Under the pieces are notes generated by a model. That model was not told the DNA's origin. It saw only the letters and a list, made by a program, of their open reading frames with translations, and ran no database searches. From Ophioceras dolichostomum (lineage: Eukaryota > Ascomycota > Sordariomycetes > Magnaporthales > Ophioceraceae): 64,000 nucleotides of DNA. Shown one piece after another: positions 1 to 11,131 of this stretch; the stretch's first letter is position 1; each line of letters begins with the position of its first letter. The DNA lies in assembly GCA_003049485.1 (NCBI GenBank), contig PYST01000182.1:1-64000 (forward strand), in the 5' to 3' direction. The position numbers and the translations under genes are program-made.

Positions 1-206
1 GCATCCGTCCCCCCGCTTGCCCGCCCTTCCTAGAGCCAGCTCTGCATGTCGTTACATTGGAAACTTTCCACTAATGCCAACCGTCTGTGGGTCACTACCA
101 CCACTCATGCAGCACCGCGAGCTCCACCGACTCGCCGCAGTCTCTCTCACAGAGTCTCCGCCCGAACTCCTTCATAAAGGCGAACTCCCACACCAGCAAC
201 CTCCTC

Positions 207-3200
207 ATGAGCCCCAGCAGCGACATCGTTGGTCCCTCGCCGGTCACGTCCAACGGCACGGAGACCACCGAGATCGACGACGAGCCCGCTGATGAGGCGA
301 GGTGGAGAGGGTCCAGCACGAACCCGAACCCGCCTCCTCAGGTAAGGAAATCGACCGACGCCCGCCTTCGTCCACATTTCAGCCCCCGAACTCCTTCCTT
401 CCCGTTCGGCCACCCCATGTAGCTACCCGTCCAGCCCTCCGTCTGTCGGTGTGCCCCATCCACCTCTCCTCAGTGGCGGAGGTTGTGGTGGTCATTTACT
501 ATGAGATGTGACGCACAGCATGAGACAGAAACGACCGACATAGAGCCCTTCCCGTATGCTGACAGCTGACTCTTTTTATGATAGCTCATGATGCTCAAGA
601 CGAACATCCCAGACCACGTCCGTCAGAGCCTTAGCGAGGAGGCAGTCTCGGTCATTCACGCGCCGCAGAGCTTCCACAGTTGGGTATGTCTGTCTGCTAG
701 ACTCTGTTTCTCCCTTTCTTGATTCTTAGTCCATTGCCTTCCATCTCGCCCACTATCTTTCACTTGAGCATATCTGTCGCACAGCGTCCAGTAGTAGGCT
801 TTTGAGGCTGACTTGCAGAAAAAAAAACCCAAAGAAGTCGTCAACTGACCAAGTAAAACCCACCCAACAGCCAGAAAGGCCGGCCGACATAGTGAGCCCC
901 CCTCCGAGTGAGCACTCGGTCAAGGTCAGCAAATCTACCTACCGCCCTACCCTCAGACATTTGACCCACGACCCCTGGAGAATGGATATCCCTTGCCTCG
1001 CTAGTTCGCCAGGCTAGAGAGGAGCTCCAGCTCTCACGCGCTGCTTTTCCCTCCTCGGTGAAAATCTCAGGCAGCGTTACCATCATCCTCAGCTATGATG
1101 GTTGCTTTTTTTCCTTCGTCCTTCTCTCTCGCATGCGATACTAAAACTTCGGTGTGATATGTACCTTCAGTCCAAGTCACCGACGTTATCTCCCCCTCCA
1201 ATCTCGACAAACGTCAAGCCTCTGAAGTACTCTATGGAAGCGTCAACACCACAGGCCCAGAACCTACAGGAGGTGCTGCTACTCAAGGATCCCACCCGCC
1301 TGCGGTCCAGCAGTGCAAGCAGCCTCGAACGTAAGAAACAAGCACCCATTCTCCCTGCCTCGCCCTTTCAGAATCCCCTCCTCCGCCCTTTGTCTTGTCC
1401 CCCTTCAAAGGACCTCTGGATGGAATAAACTAACATGGCGGATCATGATCACTTTCCTTTCTCCATATAGTAATACCGGAGAACCTCCAAGAGGAAGTAG
1501 ACACGGAGGGAGGCGAGTACCACGACCCGATCTACAGCCCGAGCATGGGCGAGGAGAGCGAGGTTCAGGCGCTCAAGACGGCGCTGGAGGAGTGCTGGAC
1601 GCTGTGCAACACGCTGGCCAACCTGAGCTCGATCCACCGCGAGCGCGTGTTCGTCAGCTCGGGCACGCCCGACGCCCACGAGAAGGCGTGGAAGAGCTGC
1701 TGGAAGCTGTGCCAGCGCCTCTACCTCAGCAGGGATGAGACGGCCGAGTCGTTCCATGTGCGCACGAACCTCGACCTGTGCCGGGACTTCTGCCAGGCGC
1801 TGTTCGACGTAAGGCAACGCAAGGATGATACGGCGGACTCGGTTCTGCGGGTCAGTTTTGAGCTTAACAACCAGTATGTTTGCATCCTCTTTTCGTTATC
1901 CACACTATCTATCTATTCCTTACATGTTGCCTCCTTGAACCCGGCTAACCATCTCTTCCACCCTCTCTTTCTACAGCCTCTACAGTGCCCAAGACTCCCG
2001 AAACCTCCCCGAGGCCTTCCGGGAAAGGACGCTCGACTTCTACATCACACTCTGCCACCGCCTCATGAAGCAGCGCAACGAGCTCGCCGAGGAGACCGAC
2101 TCGCTCCTGCGCGCGTGCTGGGCGCTCGCCGAGATGCTCTTCAGCCTGCGGCAGTCCCGGTGCGACGGCAAGCCGCCCGACGAGGAGCTTTTGGGGTCGG
2201 CCGTCCAGGCCTGCTGGGAGCTTTGCGACATCTTCCGCGAGGGCTGGACGCAGATCAGGCCAGACAGGGGGACTCCCCGCCCTTCTCAGGTGACGTTCTT
2301 TCCGCACGGAGGCACCGACGGCCACGGCCGGCTAGGCAACGACGGCTCCTCCTCGGGTGGTGGGGTAGCAGGGGTGGGGAGCGTGTCGGCGAGCAGTCGG
2401 GGGGTCATGATCGCGGACGCGAGGGACGCCCGCTCCACGACGGGCAGCAGGGCGTCGATGCACTCCAAGCGCGAGAGCCTGAGGAGCGTGCCGGAGCAGC
2501 AGCACGGGAGCGGCAACACCGCCACGACGCGCCCCCGGAAGCACAAGCCCCCAGTCCCCGAGACGCCCGTGACCGAGTTCGAGGACACGCCCATCTCGCC
2601 CGAGTCCTCGTCCCCGCACGTGCCCAACATCATGGTCCTCGGCACGGCGTCGGGCTCAGAGACTAGCTCCCGCGCCGGCGACCGCGACCGCGCCGCCGGC
2701 GGCGCCGCCGGCGGCAAGGGCTGGTCGTCGTCGGCGTCGCAGCTGTCGGGCTACTCGCAGACGAGCGGCAAGACGTCGTCGACGGCTACCACGGCCACTG
2801 CGGCGCTCGAGGACATCAACATCACGCGCATCAAGATGCTCATCGTGAAGGCGGCCATGAACATCGGCTTCAGCCGAGACGCCGCCGCCGTCGATGGGTT
2901 GGGGGGCGCGACGTCCCTGCAGGCCTTCGTGAAGTCCCTGCCGACGGGCTCGTTCGGCAGCCTGCCGACGCACGCGACGCTGCTGCAGAACTACAAGAAC
3001 CTGGTGCTAGCGGACAGCGCGTTCCGGGCGAGCGCGGCGCTGCCCTCCAGGGGGAAGAGGGTCAGCGGCGTGGACGTCGCCAAGAGCGTGGGGTGGATGA
3101 TGCACAGGAGCGGGCAGTATGGGTTTCTGAGGGAGCTGTTCAAGCTTGTGTTTGGGTTTGCGCTGGAGGAGGCGGAGATGAGGAAGAATATCACGATTGC

Positions 3201-3207
3201 TATTTGA
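207..3207 (+). CDS. Conserved fungal protein of unknown function (DUF7624-like), multi-exon, 5' end unresolved
   Basis: I recognise this only as a conserved ascomycete protein; the label DUF7624 is from memory. Supported exons are up to 341, 585-683, 1171-1330, 1471-1873 and 1977-3207. Phases join cleanly at 341/585, 1330/1471 and 1873/1977. One or two exons between 684 and 1170 are unresolved: 1013-1100 looks coding, but no path keeps frame. Position 207 is the first in-frame ATG after a stop at 72; the frame is open from 75, so an exon left of the window is possible. The core is helical and rich in Trp, Cys and Leu (ALEECWTLCNTLANLSSIHR; DLCRDFCQALF; ELLGSAVQACWELCDIFREG), followed by a long Ser/Gly/Thr-rich linker and a conserved C-terminal block (VKSLPTGSFGSLPTHATLLQ) ending at the stop at 3205-3207. 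No catalytic motif or membrane segment is visible. A cytoplasmic or nuclear scaffold role is only a guess. Confidence 0.8.
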
Positions 3208-5978
3208 ATTTGAGGAGGTGGAGGAGGCTGGTAGCTAGTTACCTACCTCGGCGGGAGGGGGAGGATGGATGGAAGGAGAGAGGAGGGAGGAGTGAGAAGA
3301 GAGAGGGAAGTCTCGCTTGCTCCGTTTCTCACTCCTTATCTTTTTCTGTCTCGTTTTCCACCCTCCCCTTCACTTCCACCACGCCCTTCACTCCCGTTAC
3401 GGCTATTTCCATTCGCTTGTTTTCTCTTGACCATTTAGTTTGCGACTAGATACCCTTTGTCTTTTTGAACCCCCTTCTTTTTGTATATGTTTTGTCTATT
3501 TTTTCCCCCTTTCTCGTTTAGCCTTGGTGGACATCTGACAGTTCTGTTACGGATTGGAGTTTATCACTCATTACTTAAGGTACCTTCCTATTGTTGAAAG
3601 TCCAACGTTTGGTCTACTACTGTCGTTTCCAAGCTATCTCTCTCCTCTCTTACCTTTCTATGGTAAGTGAGCACACCTATCGTCCTTTCTTTTTCATGAA
3701 ACGTTCTTGTCGTCACCATCATCATTCATATACAGCAGGCAAAGCAAGCGAGCGGATTGGAGCGGATCAGAGCATTGTCCTTGGGTTGGGGCCATCTGGG
3801 ACTGGGCATTGGGGACTGGATCGGAGCGGGTTGCACATGGGGGATGCTTCGGTCGCTGTTAGAGTTGTTGTTTGTCGCTGTTGTCCTTGCTATTGCTGTT
3901 GGCCCGTCTTCCCATGTTGTCTCATTACTGTGAACACCGCACCAAAATTGATCGAGCCTGTAATGAATGGGATTTTTCTCTTTTTGCTTTGAGCTTCTCT
4001 CGCGATTGTGTTTCTTGATCGCCATCTACCACCTCCTTACGTCTGCAGGGTTGCTTTTTTCATGAGATCTATGGAGCTTCCTCAACGTTGTTGTTCGTTC
4101 CATATATATTACACTGCCAACTTTCTATTACTACCTGCACTCTTATATTACACTAAGATGGAGAGGAAGATATGGGGCCGCGGAGGGATGTTTTCGCTGT
4201 TTTATGATGTCTACCTAGATAGGGAGGTCAGAGTCGCGGTTTTGATCCATCTAGTACCTTGGGTGCTTCTCACGAGGAACAGAAAAGGAGGACGTTGTGC
4301 TTTTGTGTTCTAAGAGTAATCTGACCAACTACTACCATCCTGCTTCCACGTCTCCACGCGTAATGCGTTGCTCTCCCTGTCAACTTATGTACGTGTTCAA
4401 CCGTTCGCCTGCGAGCCGACAGATATGATTCTGTTTGCATGCTCCCTACAAGCTGCACATCAACGCGAGCTGAGGGCACGTACAGTTTACCAATCTTAGT
4501 ACATAGCGACTGGTCCAAGTCGACTCACGCAATGTAGCTGCTAACAAATTCCAGCTCCGGGCAAGGAAACAGCACCAGATGAACATACGTCATCTCGCTG
4601 GCGTCGCATCAGGTTGACTTTGGATAGGTACTGAGACCAGACATTGGCGGTGATCAGCTGATGCTTGAATGTTTAAGGCCTACTCCTGTCAACAGGGCAG
4701 CCCCCCTGATTATGGAAGGAATGCTGCAGGGCGGGAAGTTCCGGTCAGCAACGGCCATTGAGACACATATCCCGGCCATTATATGAGGCAGCCTATCGTC
4801 TGCGTGATAAACTTGACCATGTTGTCCTTTTTTGGCCTGGTACCGGAGGTGAAGTCGATGGAGGCAGCCGACGTGGCTAGAGATGCACGCTTGACCAGTC
4901 ATGCTACGCACGTCACTAGATAGACAAGACATCTCCGTGGTATGTCAAAGAGAATGAAGAAAGTGGGCAATAGGCAAGCTATAAATCACATCGATTCCTC
5001 TCTATTCCGAGGCCCTACATGATGGAGGATGGGCTGCTGCCTAGCGTGCGTGAATAGAGAAAGAGAGCCCATTAGACACGGAGAGGGAGGCCATATAAAA
5101 AGCAATCCCCCAGCAACATTGAGTGCGATTCCCTCTCCCACACTTTTTTTTCATTTATTTTCCCGATTCTTAAACAGAATACAAGGCGAGACCCGGGCTT
5201 CCGTTCGCTCACCCCTCCGCCGAAAGAAATAGGAAAAACGAGAACACATCACAGAACACACACAGCAGCGAGCCATAAGTACAAAAATGGGGTTTTCTCG
5301 AATGCGGAAAAGCAAGTAGGTAAGGCAGAGAAGTACCAATTTTGTGTCTCCAACTCCAATTATATGAGCAATCTATTCCATCCAACCATCCAGCCATCCA
5401 TGACCCAAAATGGAAGAAGAAAAAATGAAGCGAAGAGCTGAAAAGAAATCTCTCGATCAGAATCATGAAATATCTCAAGAGGCTAAAAATTACTGAATTG
5501 AGTGGAGAGATATTGGGAAGAGAGGACGAGGAGAAAACGCAGGAGGCAGTGTAAGAGATTGTTACTCAATAGACGACAGAAGGGAAAAAAAAGAGACTCC
5601 GGAAAAGAAATAAGAAAAAAAAATCTAGGGAAAATTTATCGCGCAAAACCCAGCCCAACATAGCATAGCCACTGCCCTGACGCCGATGCTAACTCCAAAC
5701 CAACAACAAGAGGGAAGTAAGCATCCAGAAGAGAGAAGATAGAAAAAGAGGGAACGCAACGCCGATATGAAGAGACCGTCGGGCAAGAAGAAACCACCGG
5801 CTTGACAGGGCGGGTCGTTGGAAGGTCCGTGAGGGAGAGAGAGGGAGAGAGAATGGGAGACTGGAAAGGGGAGGAGGGAGAATGACAAGGCATGAATCGA
5901 AAAGGGCGGGCGGCTCGGCGAGAGGAAGAAGAGTGCCTATTAGGAGACAAGCAATGGATGATGAGGAGAACGAAGAAT
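3208..5978. other. Convergent intergenic region, no gene seen
   Basis: This lies between the 3' ends of two convergent genes. The left part is pyrimidine-rich on the + strand (about 3300-3700), as expected for a fungal 3' UTR. The right part (about 5030-5930) is purine-rich on +, so pyrimidine-rich in the sense of the minus-strand gene. The short open frames here have no codon structure or recognisable domain. Confidence 0.6.
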
Positions 5979-7908
5979 CTACGGCGCCGCCCTCAGCGCA
6001 GCACCAAACTCCTCCTCCCACCTCATCGTCGCCGTCGTCTCATCCTCCTCTCCGCCACTCCTCTCGACCAACCCATCCAGTCCCTCCACGGGATACTCGA
6101 ACACCCCGCCATCGTGTCCGCCACCACCAGCGCTTCCTCCTGGAGCAGTCGACATCACAGGCGTCGACGTGCTATGCGTCCTGCCGCCATGTTCATGCGA
6201 CATCATCAGCTGCTGCTGTTGCTCCTCACCACCACCAAAAAGCGCGTTAACAGCGGCGCTATCAGGAAAAGACACCGTCCCGTTCGCATGGTGCGTGTGC
6301 GGCACGCGGGGCCCGACCAGACAGGCGCTGCCGCCGGGACAGTCGACGACGACGACTTCTGACTCAGGGATGGAGGACAAGCCACCAGCGGCGGTAGCGG
6401 CAGCAGCAGAAGAAGAGGCGGATTGCGGCCGTGATCCACCACCACTTCCACTCCCCCCAGCCGTGCCGATGCTGACGATGGGCGGCTCGGACACGCTGCG
6501 GTGCGCACCTTGCCTGAGCTTAAACCGGTCGCGGATCAGGGAGGGCGGTGGGCCGAAGCCGCTGCCGCTGCCGGTCGTGGCGTCGAGCTGTTGGGGCGTG
6601 TTGGCGGCTTCGTTGCCGGCACCGCTGCCGGTTCCGCTGCCGGCACCGCTGCCGGAGGGACTGGCGCAGCCGCCGTTGCCGGCGCCGCGAGTCGCCGTGG
6701 CTGATGATGAAGAGGATGGCCCAGCAGTAGACTGTTGCTGGAGGAAGGAGGACGGGCTGTTGAACGAAGAAGCGGAACCGGTAGCGGCTGCTGCTGCTGC
6801 CTGGGCGCGGGCTGCGAAGGCTGCGTGATGGTGGAGGTGGGGTGATCCGCCTCCGCCTCCGCTGCCGGCGTGGTGGTGGTGCATGAGGCCTCCTGTGCTG
6901 GTGGTGGTCGGGGACGAGCCGGCCGCCGCGGCGGCCATCGGCATGGACAGCGACTGGCCGGAGCCGAGTCCGCCGCCGCCGCCGAGAGAGGCTCGTCCTC
7001 CTCCTCCTCCGAGCGGGTTCTGCATCTGCATGTACGGGTGGTGGTGGTAACCGCCAGGCGAGCCGACGACGGCGTGTGGGGGAGGGGCCATGGAGCTGAG
7101 GAACGAGGCTCCTCCTCCTGCGCCGGTGACGGGCGCGGAGGAGGCGGTCGAGCCGAGGAGGGAGGCGGAGTGGTGCTGGAGGCTGCTCATGGAGGAGCCG
7201 CCGGCGCCGGAGCCCGAGATGTCGCGTGGCGAACTGCGGGGTATCATGGGCGTGCCGCCGCCGTTGCCGCCGCCGCCGCCATGGCCGTGAGCAGAGCCGC
7301 TGCTACTGTGTGTGCTGCCCTCCCGGACGAACCGGTCGTGCTCTGCTCCTGCTGCGCTGCTCGCGCTGCTCCAGTCTAGGATTCCGCCTGCGGCGGGAAG
7401 GCCGTGGGGAGGGGGCACCATTGGTGTGGGCTGGTGCAGGAGGCCGGTGGGGCCTTGGAAGCCTGGTGTTTGCGGCATGCGGAAGTCCTGGTAGTGTAGC
7501 GGCGCGTCTACCATTACTTGGTCGTCATGCATGGTTGGCTGTCGCATCATGAGAAGCGGTGCTCTGTATTTGTTTGGAGGATGGGGTTAGTCAAATAACA
7601 AGCCGTGTTTAGATCGGCTCCCTTGGCTCTGATGCCTTCCTCGCTTCTCTGTTCCTGACAGGGTGGTCATAATGGAGAAGGAGGAGGAGAAGGAGGAGGA
7701 GAAGGAGGAGGAGGAGGGGGCAGAGAAAAACTTACCCATACTTGGGGTCCTTGCCGACCTCGCCGCGAAGGTACTTGTACTGGGCATGTCCGAACCCGGC
7801 ATCCTCCCAGATCCGCCTGTAGTCTTCGATGACATGAACCTTTGGCCGGTTCAGGTTCTGGGCGAGCCACATTTTCTGCTCCTCCGAGTATCGCTTATGG
7901 TTGGCCAT
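5979..7908 (-). CDS. Uncharacterised protein: compact N-terminal domain plus long Gly/Ser/His/Ala-rich tail
   Basis: Two exons on the minus strand, 7736-7908 and 5979-7563, are joined by a 172 bp GT-AG intron; phase is kept and the product is 585 aa. The start is the ATG at 7908. Residues 1-58 form an ordered, basic-aromatic block (MANHKRYSEEQKMWLAQNLN, then YRRIWEDAGFG and YKYLRGEVGKDPKYG) that could be a small helical DNA- or protein-binding domain. I cannot name it. The rest is low complexity with Gly, Ser, Ala, His and Pro runs, one more ordered motif (FKLRQGAHRSVSEPPIVSIG) and an acidic C-terminus with Trp. The composition resembles fungal nuclear regulators, so a regulatory role is a weak inference. 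No signal peptide or membrane segment is seen. Confidence 0.72.
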
Positions 7909-9801
7909 GACGATGACGATGATTGGTGATGGAGATGATGAAGATGATAGCTGATAATAGGTTTTAAATATGGTTGATCGGTCGTATTGCTTGGTGCGCT
8001 GAGTCTGGGGTATTTGTCAGTGGGTGCTTTTCTTCCTCCTTGGGTATGTCCGTTTGCGAGAATACTTGATGTTGGCGTGGTTCCTCCTCGGAGACATGTT
8101 TCGAGGTAGTTGTGGTTGGAGTAGGGGTGGTGATGATGATGGTGATGGAGAGGCCTGGCTGGGTTCGGGGAGGATTAGGACATTAGTTACTGACCCTGTT
8201 GGTAGATAGAACAAGATTGCTCAAAGAAATTAAATAGGAAGAGGAGAAAATGCAAAGCAACAAAAGCAAAGGTGGTTCTCTCTTAAAAGTGACTGGCCCC
8301 TATCCTTCGGGGGTGATGAGGTCCCTTCGGAGGCACTGCGTAGGTACCCGATAGAACGGTGAGTTAGTCAGCATTGCGAGGCTGAGTCGATGACTCTGAA
8401 CGACGCGAAATGGAATGAGTATATTCCACGTGAACGTCCAAAGAGGGAGTCATGCCGGACGTAGAAGTCGTGGCGGGATCTGGCGAGAGCAGGCTACGAG
8501 CAGTCCAGCATGGCGCTGCTTGAGCCGTTCGCAACATTGCAGATAGAAAGTGGAGAGAATTTGGAGGCAAAGGAGAGTAGGGGAGTGCCTTCAAGGTATG
8601 AAGTGTTGGAGGATATGTATAAAGAGTGTTGGGGAGGGAATGGGGTTACGTACGCGAAGGGAGCGAAAGGCGTCCGAAGCCCGCGCGAAGGTGGCAGACG
8701 GAGGCGGACCACCACCCGCGATAGTGGCGCGCACACCTCGTTCTGCCGCTAACCGATTCGCTTCCTTTTGCTCCTCTACAGTCTGCGTTTGTATCGTACG
8801 TCTCTTGGCCGCTATCGAACAAGGCGGCAGACGAAGTGCTGAGTTGTGTGACTCTTTTTCTTTTACTTTCTCTTCGTCGCAAGCTTGTCTGTTTCTCACA
8901 TACAAAGTGGTGGTGAAAATTGATGCGGGGTGAACGAAGAGCAAGTGGAGCAGGTTGGTGAAATGAACCCGATGACGAGTCGGCGCCGTCGGTAGCTGCT
9001 GTTGTTGCTGTTGCAGGTGATGCTGCTGCCGTTGCGGTAACTGGTTGGTTGACGATAAATAAAATCAAGTCTCAATACAGATTGGCGGGCTGAGTTTTTG
9101 CTGAAGAGAAAAAAAAGTGTGCGAAAGAAAGATAGACACTGAGGAAAATCTCGAAATAAATAGAAAAGCAAGGGGGGGGGNATCTCTCCCACCTGCACTA
9201 AGAGGGGGGGGGGGGGGGGGGGGGGAGAAAAGCGCAAGCACGGAAGCAGTCGGGCTAAATACACGCGAACCCCGTTGGCCCGGAGCCGGTGGATGTCCAG
9301 TCTTTGCAGTCAGAAGGCCCGGAGGTGGAGTGATCGGTCCGAAGGTCTACGGCCGTTATTCATGGCAGTGAAGGCGGGGGGAAGGCAGTGATCGAGCAAG
9401 ACTAGTGGTGGGCTTTTTTGTTGAGGAGCACCCTTTTCTGATGGGCGAGAGGGATGGGAATATGGGATGGGACTGGCGGGAGCGGAATGGGATGCGCGTG
9501 ACCAGAGTCGGCCGTTGAGGGGAAGTTAGGCACTGGAGGAAAAGAGCCTGCGATGTCGGCGATGTCGGCGATGATGGGGTCTCACTCCTCGGTGTGAATA
9601 CCTTACCTACTACAGCTTTGTGGCTCAGTGTCTTCCATTTGCGTGGAAAAGTGTTGATCACATTGCGAATGGCTGTGACTGCTTCGAGGAGGCCTCATTC
9701 ACGAGGATGGGCGGAAGCAAGCATCCTGAACAGCAGAATGGAACATCGGCTCGAAGACCAACTGACAGAGAAGATCGCATCCCAAAGTTGCCTAAGGTAG
9801 C
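7909..9801. other. Upstream region of the 585-aa protein gene; no gene seen
   Basis: This separates the start of the 585-aa protein gene from the stop of the methyltransferase gene, both minus strand, so it should hold the promoter and 5' leader of the former. It contains a G-homopolymer with an ambiguous base. The short frames on both strands lack recognisable domains. Confidence 0.5.
9172..9226. repeat. G homopolymers with an ambiguous base (N at 9181)
   Basis: A run of eight G ends in N at 9181, and a second run of more than 20 G follows at about 9204-9226. Homopolymers of this length are prone to length error, and the N marks an unresolved call. No gene spans it. Confidence 0.9.
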
Positions 9802-11131
9802 TTAGCTTGACACGTGGGTCTTAGGCTGCTGTCGTTGGAAGGTTCCCCACCAGCATTTCACGTTCTGAGGCCTGTCTTCCATCCCATCCTCATCCTCAAC
9901 ATCTTCCTCAGCCTCTTCGGCTCCGTCGTCACCCCAGTCGTCTTGTCCTGACACCGAGCCCTCCTCGGCGCAAAGAAATGGCGTGCTCGACGCACCGGAC
10001 ACCGCCATCGCCTCTCGGAAAATGGCGAGCAGCCTCGTCGTCGTGGCGTCTCGCTGCGGTACCATGACCAATGCTCGAGAGCCTGGGTCAAGCGCTAGTT
10101 GCTCGTCGATTGCGGACGCGAGCAGGGCTGGGTGGTTGTCGTCGTAGAGAGGGTCTGCAGCGAGAACGATCTTGTCGTCCCTGGAGGGTTAACCTATCGC
10201 GCTAAGTCCGGCTGCTCCCGTCTGCAAACTTACCTTGAACCGATTCTTTCCCTCGAACAGCACAGGATCGACCTCATCTTCGCCAGCACCGCCCCAGGTC
10301 AGCGCACCAGCCGCGACTCTCCCACCCAGCTCCTCGACGACGGCGCGGTTCTGCTCGACGTTGTGGGCCAGGTTAGGCACGATGGCAGGGAGATCGCTCA
10401 GCGACACGGGCACCTGCCAGACGGCTGCGGCTGCCAAGCCGAGGAGGCCGGTCCCCGAGCCGAGCTCCAGGACCGGCGGCACCGCGGCGGGCACGCCGGG
10501 CTCCGTGGTGGAGAGCAGGTGCCGGAAGGGGCCCCTCGCGAACTCATGCAGCATCTGGGCCAGCAGGTACGACGAGCCCCAGGTCTTGAGGCCGAGGTCG
10601 TCGCCCGTCAGGGGCGGCTCCCTGATGACGAGCTCGAAGGGAGGGTAGTCGTTATCGTCGCTTTGGAAGGACCATCTGCGCGTTATTTCGCCCATGGCTA
10701 TACATTGGACCCAAATGAAGGGTTTGGATGAAGAATTAGTCAAGTTAGAAAGGTGCCAGTGGACAGCCTCCTCCCCCCTTCCTCTTCCAACGTGGTGACG
10801 AACCTGTCCTCCCGCACCGCTCTGAAAGCCGGCGGCTGGCCTCGGTCCAGACCTCTTCCTTCTGGTCATCGTCTTCGACCCAGCTCAGGCTGCTCTTAAT
10901 AACGCTGCCTAGGTACGTCGCGATCTGCTTCCGCGCGTGGATCCCCTCATGCTGTCTCTGTTGTTGTTTTTTCAGGATCTCCGATTGGGAGGTCCTGCTG
11001 TTCCAGACCGGGGGTTCGACCCGCAGGCTTCTGAGACATGAGATGAGATCGTCAAAAGCAGGCTTCTGCCACATCTGAGGGAAATCCTCTGGCGAGGGGA
11101 GAGTTGTTGTTGACTGATCGGGAAGTGCCAT
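9802..11131 (-). CDS. SAM-dependent protein (lysine) methyltransferase, Methyltransf_16 / EFM2-METTL21 type
   Basis: Three minus-strand exons, 10804-11131, 10234-10697 and 9802-10170, give 386 aa with phases intact. The second acceptor was set after CAAG at 10171, because the nearer CAG breaks frame and the chosen one yields the family sequence IVLAADPLYDD. Residues 1-109 are a helical N-terminal extension (MWQKPAFDDLISCLRSL...). GLKTWGSSYLLAQML at about 145-159 and the SAM-binding motif I VLELGSGTGLLGLA at about 185-198 are typical of the 7-beta-strand family-16 methyltransferases. ADPLYDD at about 269-275 takes the post-motif position. The tail is acidic. Known relatives modify lysines on elongation factors and chaperones in the cytoplasm. 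The N-terminal extension resembles yeast Efm2, but the substrate cannot be read from sequence. Confidence 0.85.

Noticed and set aside
10181..10233. Shorter 53-bp second intron in the methyltransferase gene
   Set aside because: Using the CAG acceptor at 10181-10183 breaks frame; the acceptor at 10171 gives a 63-bp intron and the family sequence in phase.
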